In this document: piece by piece, positions 34,401-43,952 of the stretch
Layout: each line of letters opens with the position of its first letter
Position numbering within the stretch: the stretch's first letter is position 1
Assembly: GCA_965603015.1 (NCBI GenBank)
Contig: CBFDBJ010000007.1
Coordinates: 1-64,000 of the forward strand
Reading direction: 5' to 3'
From: JAUWTJ01 sp965603015
Lineage (GTDB): Bacteria > Pseudomonadota > Alphaproteobacteria > M2410
Length of the DNA stretch: 64,000 nt
Notes under the pieces: generated by a model
Databases searched by the model: none
Told to the model about the DNA's origin: nothing
Seen by the model: only the letters and a program-made list of their open reading frames with translations
Program-made: the position numbers and the translations under genes

Positions 34401-37304
34401 TCAGTGTTCACTCAACGATGCGGCCAACGCTTCTGCGTCGCTGCGACCGTCAAACCATCCTTCTGATTTCATTGCCAGAGTGACCTCTTTCAAGGCCTCT
34501 CGGGGGCGATCAAGGTCATTCAAGGTGACCGCGAGATGATAGTGAATTTCGGGAATTTCGCTTGCCCGGACGCTTGCCTCGCGCAACAAACCAAGGGCTT
34601 CGCCTGGTTGGCCCGCTCGCGTCAGTGCCCAGCCCAGCGTATCAAGCACTGCCGCCGCTTCGGGATCAAGCGCGTAGGCCCGCCTTGCCACGGCAACAGC
34701 GCGCGGATCATCTGTGGTGGTGTAAAGAAGCGCCAGATTGTTCAGTACCACAACATTTTCGGGATCCTGCGCCAGCAACCTGCGGAACAGCTCACCCGCC
34801 ATGTCATAGTCCCCGACGCGGCTCATCGCCGAGGCAAGCACCTGCTCGATGGCTTTGTTATCCGGATGCCGTGTGGAAAAATCGCGCAATCGGATCATGG
34901 CGGCTCGCTGATCTTCTTCGCCTTGATGCAGCGCGATTTCTGCCCGGTAGATCCTCAGAGCGAGCGCGGCAGTTTCCCCCTGCTTGCCCGCCCGGTTATA
35001 GGCCTTGAGGGCGGCACGCTGATCGCCTTTGCGCATATGAATATCCCCGATGAGCATGGACCCCAAAGGATCTTTCGGCCAGGTCGTGCGCACATGTTCT
35101 GCGTGGGCAAAAGCGTCAGCAAACCGGTCCTGGTTGGCATAAAGGGCTATTAGCGCAGCATGGGATTCAATGTGGTTCGGGGCAAGCCTTATACCGGATT
35201 TCAAGGCATTTTCTGCTTCGTCCAGTCCACCTGCCAGAACCATATACCTTGCGATCTCTCGCAACGCATCCGGATCATCTTTGGCGTAGACCGCAGCACG
35301 CCCGAACGTGCGCCTTGCATCATCCCTGGCCCCGGCGGCAAGCTCGGCGCGCCCCAGTGCAACCACAACGCCAACGTCGTCGGGCGCCAAACGTGCAAGC
35401 TGCTCGACAACGGCGGCAGACCGCGCCTCATCTCCAACCCGCAGGTAAAGGTCTGTAAGCTCCATCCAGATTTGCCAGACATCGGGCCGCAGACTTCTGA
35501 TTTTTTCCAAGCGCTCGATTGCCCCCACCCAATTGCCCTCGTATTTGGCAATCTTGGCAAGCTCGATCATCGGCCTGATGTCCCTGGCATTCCGCAGCAA
35601 TAACCCCTCGTACTCTGCCCTGGCGCGGTCCAGCTGTCCGCGCGCAAGATCCAGCTGAGCGAGATTGTGACTGGCACTAAAGAAATCAGGGGAAAGCTCA
35701 CGCGCTTTTTCAAAGGCGACGGTTGCCTGCGGAATATGGCCTTGTGACAAAAGAATAATGCCATCGAGATTGGGCCCGGTCGGGTTTTGCGGCGCGGACT
35801 GCATCATTTGCCTCGCGTAGTTTCGGGCGGCAGGATAATTTCCGTTATTAATTTCGAGATAGGCCAATATGTAATTGGCCTCTATGGAGCCCGGTTCCAG
35901 TTTCAGTGTCTCGATGAGGCGTTCGCGGGCGCCCGCTTCCTCACCATCCTTGATCTTCATCCGCGCAATTTCCATCTGGAACGGCACCGTATCGCTCGCC
36001 CGGGCAATGGCCTGATCAAGGTAATCTGTCGCTTCGGCATAATCGCCCAATTTCATATGCGCCACGCCCATAAGGGCATAGAGCTCCGGGCTCTGCGGGG
36101 TAAAGCGGCGCACAGGGGCCAGAACACTGAGCGCCCTTGCCGGTTCATCCATCATGATCAGAACGCGCCCCAGGATCATCCGCCCGGCGGGGTCGTCCGG
36201 CACAAGATCGACATGATCTGACAGAAGACGATAGGCTTGTTCCTGGTCACCTTTGAGAAGACGGACAACACCGGCAAGCAATGTGTTCTGCGGGTTTTTG
36301 GTCCCGCGATTTGCTGCCTGACTTTCCGCGAAGGCAAGAGCCGTGTCGAGTGCTTCGCCTGCACCTTGCCATTTTCCCTCTTGCAGCAGGATGAGCGCAT
36401 TGAAATAGGTAACCTGCGGGTCCTCGCCATAGCGCCCCTCAAGAAAATCAAGATCCGCCGTCGCGTCCTCAAATTTCCGGCTGTCAATAGCAAGGGCCGC
36501 ACGGGCCAGACGGGCCTTGTAGTGCCGGGGATTGATTGCAAGCGCATGCGTATAGTCTTCGATGGCACCGGGGTTGATCGCCCGGGCCCGCTTGATCTCC
36601 CCCCTGACAAACCATGCAGACGCATCGTCAGGCTCCCTTTCGATTGCCTGTTCAATAGCGGCCTCAGCGCCCTCGGGCTCTCCCCTGTTGAAATGAACCA
36701 GAGCCTCGCCGACCAGGGGCGCGCTGTCCCGCGGCGAGAGCGCTGCCGCTTCGCCAAAGTCCTTTTCCGCGTCGGCATAGTTTCCAAGTTCGAGGCGGGC
36801 ATGACCACGAATGATCAAGAGATCTGCACGAATGGAGCGCGGTCTGGCGTTGATATCGATATCGGCGAGGATCTTTTTGTAATTGCGGCTAAGGAGATGG
36901 GCCCGGAAGAGCGGCACGACGACCAGGCTATCGTCGGCGCCCAGGGCCGCCGCGGTCTCAAACGCATCGACAGCGGCCAGAGCAAACCCGAGCTTTGTAT
37001 AGACCTCCCCAAGCAGCAAACGTGCCGCGAGGTGATCGGGATCCTTGCCGAGGGCATTCTTCAGCTGGATGACCGCCGCTTTCAGCTCACCGCGATCAAC
37101 CAGCGCACGGGCGTCCTCATAGTAGGCAGAAGATGTCGAAGCGTTGCCAGGTTGTTCCAGCGCCGCATGCGCCGGGGTTACGAGCGCTGGTGAAAGACCC
37201 GCAACCATGATGCCGAACAGGGCTGACAGCCCTGCGATACAACAGGCAACCGCGTTGCCGCGCACCGGCTCCCGGCGATGTCCTGCCGTGGCTTTTGTCT
37301 TCAC
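34401..37304 (-). CDS. prsT: TPR-repeat protein, PEP-CTERM/exosortase-system PrsT-like
   Basis: 967 residues. A hydrophobic N-terminal segment (CCIAGLSALFGIMVAGLS, then PALVTPAHA) acts as signal peptide or anchor. The rest is a continuous array of TPR repeats, about 24 by length. The first repeat, DRGELKAAVIQLKNALGKDP with ARLLLGEVYTKLG after it, matches the PrsT family, a large TPR protein found with exosortase and EPS genes. It probably scaffolds polysaccharide or protein export in the periplasm. The GTG start at 37302-37304 follows GAGGCGAG. The convergent neighbour is a PEP-CTERM protein, but no exosortase or EPS gene is in the window. Confidence 0.8.
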   Translation of the reverse strand: MKTKATAGHRREPVRGNAVACCIAGLSALFGIMVAGLSPALVTPAHAALEQPGNASTSSAYYEDARALVDRGELKAAVIQLKNALGKDPDHLAARLLLGEVYTKLGFALAAVDAFETAAALGADDSLVVVPLFRAHLLSRNYKKILADIDINARPRSIRADLLIIRGHARLELGNYADAEKDFGEAAALSPRDSAPLVGEALVHFNRGEPEGAEAAIEQAIEREPDDASAWFVRGEIKRARAINPGAIEDYTHALAINPRHYKARLARAALAIDSRKFEDATADLDFLEGRYGEDPQVTYFNALILLQEGKWQGAGEALDTALAFAESQAANRGTKNPQNTLLAGVVRLLKGDQEQAYRLLSDHVDLVPDDPAGRMILGRVLIMMDEPARALSVLAPVRRFTPQSPELYALMGVAHMKLGDYAEATDYLDQAIARASDTVPFQMEIARMKIKDGEEAGARERLIETLKLEPGSIEANYILAYLEINNGNYPAARNYARQMMQSAPQNPTGPNLDGIILLSQGHIPQATVAFEKARELSPDFFSASHNLAQLDLARGQLDRARAEYEGLLLRNARDIRPMIELAKIAKYEGNWVGAIERLEKIRSLRPDVWQIWMELTDLYLRVGDEARSAAVVEQLARLAPDDVGVVVALGRAELAAGARDDARRTFGRAAVYAKDDPDALREIARYMVLAGGLDEAENALKSGIRLAPNHIESHAALIALYANQDRFADAFAHAEHVRTTWPKDPLGSMLIGDIHMRKGDQRAALKAYNRAGKQGETAALALRIYRAEIALHQGEEDQRAAMIRLRDFSTRHPDNKAIEQVLASAMSRVGDYDMAGELFRRLLAQDPENVVVLNNLALLYTTTDDPRAVAVARRAYALDPEAAAVLDTLGWALTRAGQPGEALGLLREASVRASEIPEIHYHLAVTLNDLDRPREALKEVTLAMKSEGWFDGRSDAEALAASLSEH

Positions 37305-37435
37305 TGCTCGCCTCGTTTCTGATCAATCATGCCCGGGCCTTTTCTCCGACCACAATAGTGATCCTACACTTTCCACCTGACCTGAGGGAGAGTAAGCTAA
37401 TTGTCGCGACAACACAAAATAACAGGAGACCCGGG

Positions 37436-38233
37436 ATGAGCGATGTTCTTGTAACCGAGCAAAATGGCCGCGTGCGCACCCTGCGCCTTAATCGACCCGA
37501 AAAAAAGAATGCCCTGTCCGATGAGCTGGCGTGGGCCATTGTGACGGCGGTCGAGGATGCCGCCCACGACGACAACACGTGGGTGATCGCCATTACCGGC
37601 ACGGACGATGCCTTTTGCGCCGGGCTCGACCTCAGCCCGGAACGCAGCCATGCCTCTCCCCTTACGCCGCAGGACGCCCTGCTGGATGACATCAGCTGGG
37701 TCGGGCGGTTCCCTCTGGTGTTGCGCGAGCTTTGCGACAAACCGATTGTGGCGGGCATCAACGGCGTTGCGGTTGGTGCCGGGCTGTCGCTCGCCATGGC
37801 CGCAGACATCCGGATCGTGGCGCATTCAGCGCGGCTGATGGCCGGCTACACACGCATTGGCGGCTCGCCCGATGGCGGCCTGTCCTGGACCTTGCCGCAG
37901 GCCATCGGCTATGAGCAGGCGATGCGTTTCATGCTGGAAAACCGGACCGTCGAGGGCGCCGAAGCGGTCTCGCTTGGCATGGCCGGCGAAGTTGTCGAAG
38001 ACGCGGATCTTTCGAAACGGCTGGCCGACTATTGCGCCGAGATTGCCAAATGGTCGCCGGTGACGACGCGGCTTGCCAAACGCGTGATCGGCAAGAGCTC
38101 GGGCCTGCCGGATCTTGAAGCTCATGTCAGGTTTGAGCTGGCCTCCATTCGCCGCGCTTTCCAGTCAAAGGATGGCGAGGAAGCCCGCAAGGCATTCTTC
38201 GAAAAACGTGCGCCGGTGTTTGAAGGCCATTAG
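37436..38233 (+). CDS. Enoyl-CoA hydratase/isomerase family protein (PaaG-like)
   Basis: 265 residues with crotonase motifs AFCAGLDLSPE and GVAVGAGLSLAMAADIRI. The two hydratase glutamates are replaced (by Ser in GAGLS and by Thr in GYTRIGG), but Asp in GGSPDGGLSWTLP matches the catalytic Asp of PaaG-type isomerases. Double-bond or epoxide isomerisation of an acyl-CoA is therefore more likely than hydration. AGGAGA stands before ATG 37436. It is divergent from the PrsT-like gene and five bases upstream of an SpeE-like methyltransferase-fold gene. Confidence 0.87.
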   Translation: MSDVLVTEQNGRVRTLRLNRPEKKNALSDELAWAIVTAVEDAAHDDNTWVIAITGTDDAFCAGLDLSPERSHASPLTPQDALLDDISWVGRFPLVLRELCDKPIVAGINGVAVGAGLSLAMAADIRIVAHSARLMAGYTRIGGSPDGGLSWTLPQAIGYEQAMRFMLENRTVEGAEAVSLGMAGEVVEDADLSKRLADYCAEIAKWSPVTTRLAKRVIGKSSGLPDLEAHVRFELASIRRAFQSKDGEEARKAFFEKRAPVFEGH

Positions 38234-38238
38234 CTGGC

Positions 38239-38907
38239 GTGTCCATGACCCAATGGAAACTGATAGATAGGGATCCGCTACCCCAGGGCTCCGAATTAGC
38301 ACTTTATGAGCGCGAGGGCGCGTTCATGATCCGGTCGGACGGGCTTGAGCTGATGACGACCGAGGCGGTGCGGTCCGAAGAGGCCTTTGTCGGGTTCGGG
38401 CTGGAATGCCTTGTGGGCGCACCGAAACGCGTTCTCATTGGCGGTCTCGGGCTCGGCTTCACGCTTGCCGAGGTCTGTCGGCACATGCCCGACGCCGCAT
38501 CAATTGTTGTGGCGGAGCTTAGCGGCAAAGTTATCGAATGGGTCCGGGGGCCTGCGGGGACCTGCAATCGACCATCTCTGGAACAGCCCAATGTGGCCGT
38601 GCGGCAGACCGATCTGCTCGCCCTTCTTCAGGAACCGGGCGAGACTTTCGATCTCATTCTGCTTGATATCGATAATGGCCCCGAGGCGCTGGTTCATCCA
38701 GGCAACACCCGGCTTTATGGCGAAGAGGGTTTTGCAGCACTAAAATCGCGTTTGACTGCCGGCGGGGTGGCCGTCTTCTGGTCGGCGATTAAGTCCGTAG
38801 CGTTCGAGGCGCAGCTTCGAACATCCTTCGGGGCTGCCCAGATCCTCGACTATCCCGTGCCACAGAACCCGCGCATCATTCACACATTCTATGCGGTCTC
38901 GGCCTGA
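38239..38907 (+). CDS. Spermidine synthase-like (SpeE-fold) protein
   Basis: 222 residues with a SAM/decarboxy-SAM-binding Rossmann core: VLIGGLGLGFTLAEV, then VVAELSGKVIEW, and FDLILLDIDNGPEALVH. It resembles short SpeE-like proteins without the N-terminal beta-domain of true spermidine synthase, so aminopropyl transfer is doubtful. The residues usually holding the polyamine are not evident. GTG 38239 is preceded by GAAGG twelve bases away; ATG 38245 is the alternative. It follows the PaaG-like gene by five bases and is probably cotranscribed, though the two have no obvious shared pathway. Confidence 0.75.
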   Translation: MSMTQWKLIDRDPLPQGSELALYEREGAFMIRSDGLELMTTEAVRSEEAFVGFGLECLVGAPKRVLIGGLGLGFTLAEVCRHMPDAASIVVAELSGKVIEWVRGPAGTCNRPSLEQPNVAVRQTDLLALLQEPGETFDLILLDIDNGPEALVHPGNTRLYGEEGFAALKSRLTAGGVAVFWSAIKSVAFEAQLRTSFGAAQILDYPVPQNPRIIHTFYAVSA

Positions 38908-38911
38908 CCCC

Positions 38912-39292
38912 CTACGAGAGTTTGTCAAACCAGTCTGTGTGGTCTTCCTGGCATACAAGGGTTGGCTCGATACCGGGTGCCTCCATTGTGCTACCGAGCG
39001 GAATGAGCACACGGCTCCGTGCGGCCATAACGCGCGGGACCCTGGAACCGCAAGTCTTGCAGGAGCAGGTGCCAAACTTTTTCGGCGGTGGCATGGCATA
39101 GCTTATGCGATTGTCTTCGCCCGATACCCAGCGGAATTGGTCCAGGCTGGCGAACAGATTGGTGGCAAAGGCCGACCCGGTGACCTTGCGGCAGAGGGAA
39201 CACTGACACATCCCCAGAAAATCAAAGGGGCCGTTCATTTCCCAGGCGACAGCGCCGCACAGGCAGGAGCCCGAAAGGGTTCGTTCTGTCAT
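38912..39292 (-). CDS. GFA/CENP-V family zinc-binding protein
   Basis: 126 residues. Zinc ligands are in the order typical of the GFA fold: CLCG after residue 10, CQCSLCRK near 29-36, and CSCKTCGSR near 76-84. The family includes the glutathione-dependent formaldehyde-activating enzyme, but most members are of unknown function and bind small thiol adducts. It is convergent with the SpeE-like gene (four bases between stops) and read towards it from a start at 39290-39292. No formaldehyde or glutathione genes are adjacent, so the enzymatic name should not be applied. Confidence 0.87.
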   Translation of the reverse strand: MTERTLSGSCLCGAVAWEMNGPFDFLGMCQCSLCRKVTGSAFATNLFASLDQFRWVSGEDNRISYAMPPPKKFGTCSCKTCGSRVPRVMAARSRVLIPLGSTMEAPGIEPTLVCQEDHTDWFDKLS

Positions 39293-39414
39293 TTTGACCT
39301 CTTACTTTCATGTGACTGGACATTGATATTAAAACCATTCCGAAAAGTGTGGTTGTTCAGATACCTGCCTGAATGGTAGCGTCCCTTCAACGACGAATCG
39401 AAGGAAATGCGTTC

Positions 39415-40203
39415 ATGCTCACAGTTATCTCACCGGCCAAGCGGCTTGATTTCTCGGAGAGTTCCACCGGTCTGGAGCCGACAAAGCCGCAGTATCTCGC
39501 CGACGCACACAAGCTGGTCGACCGGGCGCGCGAGCTTTCAAAGGGGCAGATCAAGTCCCTCATGCACCTGTCGGATGATCTGGCGACCCTCAATTATGAG
39601 CGCTTCCAGTCCTTCAAGAAGAAGGCCAACGCAGAAGGGACAAAACCGGCGGTGCTGTCGTTTGCCGGTGATGTCTATCTCGGTCTTGATGCCTCCAGTC
39701 TTTCCGATGACGATCTGGCCTTTGCCCAGGATCACCTGCGCATCCTTTCGGGGCTCTACGGTATCCTGCGCCCGATGGATCTTATTCAGCCCTACCGCCT
39801 TGAGATGGGCCGTGAGCTGAGCAACCCGCAAGGTAAAAACCTTTATGCTTTCTGGGGCGACAAGCTGGCCAAATCGATCGATACCGCGGTCAAGACCCAC
39901 GCGCATCCGGTGGTGATCAATCTGGCGTCTAATGAGTATTTTACCGCGGCGAAGCCCGCGCACATCAAGGCGCGGATCATCACGCCGGTGTTCCGCGACA
40001 TCAAGGACGGCAAGGCCCGGACCCTGAGCTTCTATGCCAAAAAGGCACGCGGGTTGATGGCACGGGAAATCATTACGTCACGCGCCTCAAGCCCGGATGA
40101 CCTCAAGACCTTGAACCTCGACGGCTACACATTCCGCGAAGACATGTCGAAAGGCGACAGCTGGGTGTTTGCCCGCAAGCAACCGCCGCCCGCGAAGAAG
40201 TAG
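39415..40203 (+). CDS. yaaA: YaaA family peroxide stress protein
   Basis: 262 residues. The N-terminus MLTVISPAKRLDFSES and LASNEYFTA, with FRDIKDGKARTLSFYAKKAR in the second half, are diagnostic of the YaaA (formerly DUF328) family. In E. coli YaaA lowers free iron and protects DNA from peroxide damage. ATG 39415 was chosen because the conserved MLTVISPAK block begins there and AAGGAAA lies upstream; a frame 14 codons longer exists. No OxyR-type regulator is near. It is followed after 56 bases by a PIG-L deacetylase on the same strand. Confidence 0.92.
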   Translation: MLTVISPAKRLDFSESSTGLEPTKPQYLADAHKLVDRARELSKGQIKSLMHLSDDLATLNYERFQSFKKKANAEGTKPAVLSFAGDVYLGLDASSLSDDDLAFAQDHLRILSGLYGILRPMDLIQPYRLEMGRELSNPQGKNLYAFWGDKLAKSIDTAVKTHAHPVVINLASNEYFTAAKPAHIKARIITPVFRDIKDGKARTLSFYAKKARGLMAREIITSRASSPDDLKTLNLDGYTFREDMSKGDSWVFARKQPPPAKK

Positions 40204-40259
40204 AACATACATACAGGATCGCCCTCTGAACCGGTCGATCAAAGCATACAAAGGCCGTC

Positions 40260-41117
40260 ATGATGTCATTCCTATCCAGACACAAAATTATTTCCGGGCT
40301 CACTGGCACCCTTCTCATCGCCCTGCTCGGCGTGCTCACGGCCCTGAACTGGATGTTTGAGGAACCAGGGGTTCGCAAGGTCGGCTCGCTTGCGCATCAT
40401 GTGGAGGCAAAAAGCGTGCTTGCGGTTTTTGCGCATCCCGATGACGAGCAGCTTGTGACCGGCTTGCTCATTCGCGCCGCACGGGACGAGGCGATCCGCA
40501 CTGCCGCTCTCACCGCCACCAAAGGCGAAGCCGGGACACCGATGCCGCAAATTTCCCGCCTCGAAGACCTCGGTCAGGTGCGCAAGGCCGAGGCTCTCAA
40601 GAACACATGGGCGCTCGGCGTCGACTATCACGATGTGCTGGATTTTCCTGACAGCGGCCTGAAGGATATCCCGCTGGAAACTCTCGCCGATGCGGTCCGC
40701 CAGCGGATGCTGCGGCACAAGCCAGACCTTGTCGTGACGTTCTGGCCGGAAAGCGGGTTTTCGGACCATGCGGATCACAAGAAAATGGGTCTCGCGGCCG
40801 AAACCGTCATCCGGGACTTGCGAGCCAGTCCGGTCGATGGCTACGCAGGCCCGAGCCATATCGCCTATGCGCTTGCGCCCACCCGCATGATGGGGCGTTT
40901 CGCGGGCGAGACCGGCAAGCGCGTCGTCGCCAATCAGCCGCCCGCCAACATTGCCATGCCCGGCGAGGCGTGGGCGAAACTGCGTGGCTGGAAAATCCAC
41001 GCCTCACAGCGCAACTACGTTCAGCATGCCTATGGGCTTCCTGACTGGTTTGTGCACAGACTGTATGACAAGGAGTTTTACTATCTGATTGAGGTGAAGG
41101 ATATTCCGGAACGCTGA
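40260..41117 (+). CDS. Membrane-anchored PIG-L family deacetylase
   Basis: 285 residues. A single N-terminal membrane segment (about residues 12-32) is followed by the zinc-binding AHPDDEQ (58-64), and HADHKKMG with the second His set appears near 169. PIG-L (LmbE-like) proteins remove acetyl groups from N-acetylglucosaminyl substrates. The segment lacks a cleavage site, so the domain is probably tethered outside the inner membrane. AAAGG lies just before ATG 40260; ATG 40263 is equally possible. The substrate is unknown. Confidence 0.87.
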   Translation: MMSFLSRHKIISGLTGTLLIALLGVLTALNWMFEEPGVRKVGSLAHHVEAKSVLAVFAHPDDEQLVTGLLIRAARDEAIRTAALTATKGEAGTPMPQISRLEDLGQVRKAEALKNTWALGVDYHDVLDFPDSGLKDIPLETLADAVRQRMLRHKPDLVVTFWPESGFSDHADHKKMGLAAETVIRDLRASPVDGYAGPSHIAYALAPTRMMGRFAGETGKRVVANQPPANIAMPGEAWAKLRGWKIHASQRNYVQHAYGLPDWFVHRLYDKEFYYLIEVKDIPER

Positions 41118-41214
41118 GTGATTTCACATAACCCTTGCGGGTTTGCGCAATATCTGGCTGTGATGTAGATTCTTCCGTACATAGCGCTTTTATGATTACG
41201 GAAAGGTTTCTGCA

Positions 41215-41901
41215 ATGACAAAACTCTTCGCTGAATTCATAGGTACGTTTACGCTTGTTCTGTTTGGTTGCGGTGCGGCGGTTCTCGCAGGAGATCAGGT
41301 CGGGCAACTGGGAATTGCCTTTGCCTTCGGGCTTGCAATTGTTGCCATGGCCTACGGCATTGGCCGCGTATCGGGCTGCCACATCAATCCTGCCGTCAGT
41401 TTTGGCGCTTATGTCGCTGGCCGCATGGGGATTAAGGACATGGCGCTTTACTGGGGCGCCCAGGTTGGCGGCGCTGTCATCGGCGCGTGGTTCCTTTATC
41501 TCATCGCGTCGGGCGCGCCGGGGTATGACATTGCCACGAACGGTCTGGGTCAGAACGGATGGGGCGCCGGATACCTTGGTGAATACTCCCTTGTGTCGGC
41601 TCTCATATTCGAGATCGTGGCAACCTTCATCTTTGTCGTAGTGATCCTGGGCGTAACCTCCGAAGGAGAACCGGCCGGTTTCGCCGGGCTGGCGATCGGC
41701 CTGACCCTCGTTATGATCCATATCGTCGGCATTCAGGTGACCGGTGTTTCGGTCAATCCGGCGCGCAGCTTTGGCCCCGCCTTTATTGTCGGCGGCCAGG
41801 CCCTGTCACAAATGTGGTTGTTCATTGTCGCGCCGATGATTGGCGCAGCAGCGGCAGGACTTTTGTTCAAAATGAAGCAGCTTGAGCCATCAGCTGGCTG
41901 A
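41215..41901 (+). CDS. aqpZ: Aquaporin (MIP family)
   Basis: 228 residues with six membrane helices and the two pore-lining NPA motifs: NPAV at 58-61 (GCHINPAVSFG) and NPAR at 181-184 (VSVNPARSFGPA). Arg after the second NPA and His at the position expected in the fifth helix (IHIVGIQVTG) fit a water-selective AqpZ rather than a glycerol facilitator. GGAAAGG stands before ATG 41215. It is flanked by PIG-L (plus) and RecQ (minus, convergent) and is probably monocistronic. Confidence 0.94.
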   Translation: MTKLFAEFIGTFTLVLFGCGAAVLAGDQVGQLGIAFAFGLAIVAMAYGIGRVSGCHINPAVSFGAYVAGRMGIKDMALYWGAQVGGAVIGAWFLYLIASGAPGYDIATNGLGQNGWGAGYLGEYSLVSALIFEIVATFIFVVVILGVTSEGEPAGFAGLAIGLTLVMIHIVGIQVTGVSVNPARSFGPAFIVGGQALSQMWLFIVAPMIGAAAAGLLFKMKQLEPSAG

Positions 41902-41940
41902 ATACCCTGATCAACATGCAGGAGGTCGTTTGAGCAAGGT

Positions 41941-43749
41941 TCAGGCGACCTCTTGTCTTATGGCATCAAGAAAAACCGCGCCGAATTTTTTCTGCTTGGC
42001 CTTGCCGACGCCGAAGACTTCGCCGAATTCCTCGTCATTGGCGGGGCGTCGGGCCGCCATGTCGATGAGGGCCTTGTCGGGGAATATGGCATAGGCGGGG
42101 ACGCCGCGTGCTTTGGCGAGGTCGGTGCGCAGCCCCTTGAGGCGCGCGAACAGGGTTTCAGCTTCCGGTGGCAAGTCAGCGATGGCTTCCCTGGTCTTTT
42201 GCTTCGAGCCACTTTCGGATTTTGATTTCACATCGGGGCGATAGCGGAACTCTTCCTCGCCGCGCAGCAGGGCGCCGGCTTTGGGAGCAAGCCGCAAGGC
42301 GCCGTAGGCCGCGATGTCGATTTCAAGAAAGCCGCGCGCGACGAGCTGGCGCAGGATTGTGCGCCAGGTGTTGTTCGGCATGTCCTTGCCCTCACCAAAG
42401 CTGGCGAGGCGATCATGGCCGAATTTTGCGACTTTTTCAGTGTCACCGCCGCGGATCACGTCAACAACATGGCCAACGCCAAAGCGCTCGCCGGTGTCCT
42501 GGATGGCGCTGAACGCGGTGCGCGCGGCACTTGTCCCGTCAAGGGTTTCGACCGGTTCTAGGCAGGTGTCGCAAGCCCCGCACGGCGCGATGTCCTCGCC
42601 GAAATAGGCCAACAGCATCTGGCGACGACATGTCGGTGCCTCGCAAAAAGCCAGTAGCGCATTGAGGCGCTGATGTTCCCGGCGCTTCCTGTCGTCGTCG
42701 GAATCTTCCTCTTCAATGAAAACCCGCCGCATACGGATGTCATCAAAGCCGTAGAGCATGTGGACCGTTGCGGGCAAGCCGTCGCGCCCGGCGCGGCCGA
42801 TCTCCTGATAATAGGCTTCGGGGCCGGCAGGCAGGTCGGTGTGAAAGACGAAACGAATATCCGGCTTGTCGATGCCCATACCAAACGCAATTGTTGCGAC
42901 CATGACGACACCGTCTTCCAACATGAACCGGTCAAGGTTTCGCGCCCGCGCGTCAGACGGCATGCCGGCATGATAGGGCAGCGCCAGGTGGCCTTCTTTT
43001 GCAAGAAAGGCAGCAAAATCCTCGACCTTCTTGCGGCTGAGGCAATAGACAATGCCGCTTTCGCCCTTTCGGGTTTTCAGAAATTTCTTCACCTGCGCCT
43101 TGGGGTTCTGTTTCATGGAGACATGAAGTTCAAGGTTGGGGCGATCAAACCCGGTCATGATCCGGTCGGCCTTGCCGCCGAAAAGCTTCTCGGCGATATG
43201 ATCGCGGGTCAGGGCATCCGCCGTTGCGGTCAGGGCAATGACCGGGGTTGTCGGGAAGCGGGTTTTCAGGGCGCGCAGCTCTTCATATTCAGGCCTGAAG
43301 GCGGGACCCCATTGTGAGATGCAGTGGGCCTCGTCGATGGCAAACAGCGTCGGGCCAATGCGCTCGATGGCCTGCAGCATGCGCTCGGTCATCAGGCGCT
43401 CAGGCGCCATATAGAGAATGCGGATTTCTCCGGCGGCGACACGGCGCCAGATCTCGACATTGTCCTCGCGGCTGCGGGCTGAATTGATCGCGGCGGCGGC
43501 AACGCCGGAAAGCCTGAGCGCCTCGACCTGGTTTTGCATCAGCGCGATGAGCGGCGAGACAACGATAGTCAGGCCCGGGCGCATCAGAGCGGGGACCTGA
43601 AAGCACAGGGACTTGCCCGCCCCGGTCGGCATGATCGCCAGAACATCGCGGCCTTCAAGGATTGCCCGGATCGCCTCTTCCTGGCCCTCGCGGAACCCGT
43701 CGAACCCGAAGGTTTCCTTCAGAACCCTGGTCGCACCCTCGATCACCAT
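41941..43749 (-). CDS. recQ: ATP-dependent DNA helicase RecQ
   Basis: 602 residues. Helicase motif I is MPTGAGKSLCF (40-50), motif II is IDEAHCISQWG with the DEAH box at 139-142, and GRAGRDG marks motif VI. The RecQ-C zinc region has the cysteines in CRRQMLLAYFG and CGACDTCLEP. The winged-helix part and a C-terminal HRDC domain (LFARLKGLRTDLAKARGVPA) complete the protein. It unwinds DNA 3'-5' in recombination and fork repair. ATG 43747-43749 was chosen because GAGAAGAG precedes it; an upstream in-frame start would add 22 residues without a site. Confidence 0.95.
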   Translation of the reverse strand: MVIEGATRVLKETFGFDGFREGQEEAIRAILEGRDVLAIMPTGAGKSLCFQVPALMRPGLTIVVSPLIALMQNQVEALRLSGVAAAAINSARSREDNVEIWRRVAAGEIRILYMAPERLMTERMLQAIERIGPTLFAIDEAHCISQWGPAFRPEYEELRALKTRFPTTPVIALTATADALTRDHIAEKLFGGKADRIMTGFDRPNLELHVSMKQNPKAQVKKFLKTRKGESGIVYCLSRKKVEDFAAFLAKEGHLALPYHAGMPSDARARNLDRFMLEDGVVMVATIAFGMGIDKPDIRFVFHTDLPAGPEAYYQEIGRAGRDGLPATVHMLYGFDDIRMRRVFIEEEDSDDDRKRREHQRLNALLAFCEAPTCRRQMLLAYFGEDIAPCGACDTCLEPVETLDGTSAARTAFSAIQDTGERFGVGHVVDVIRGGDTEKVAKFGHDRLASFGEGKDMPNNTWRTILRQLVARGFLEIDIAAYGALRLAPKAGALLRGEEEFRYRPDVKSKSESGSKQKTREAIADLPPEAETLFARLKGLRTDLAKARGVPAYAIFPDKALIDMAARRPANDEEFGEVFGVGKAKQKKFGAVFLDAIRQEVA

Positions 43750-43825
43750 AAATCTCTTCTCAATCACGCGTGTTTTACAGACACTACAGGTCATAGCAGG
43801 ATTCGAGGCCGACACACATATTCAC

Positions 43826-43952
43826 TTGTCGTCCCGGTCGTAACGAAGTGAAGAGCCGGGACCTCGAGGCACGATGCGGGAACTAACTCCAGGCATCGTG
43901 AGGCACACGATCCTGCCCTGAGGTCCCGGCTCAAGAAAGGCCGGGACGACAA
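43826..43952. repeat. Palindromic intergenic repeat, family 2
   Basis: Outer arms TTGTCGTCCCGG and CCGGGACGACAA are exact reverse complements. The inner arms GACCTCGAGGCA and TGCCCTGAGGTC are complementary apart from two bases and enclose a loop of about 45 bases. The layout matches 9763-9887 and 12456-12586. It fills most of the 294-base gap between divergent recQ and the thioesterase-like gene. Confidence 0.8.

Noticed and set aside
36237..37193. A 318-codon plus-strand frame inside the PrsT-like gene
   Set aside because: It is antisense to clear TPR repeats and has no domain or ribosome binding site.
40807..41721. A 304-codon minus-strand frame crossing the PIG-L and aquaporin genes
   Set aside because: It spans two well-supported genes on the other strand and gives no recognisable protein.
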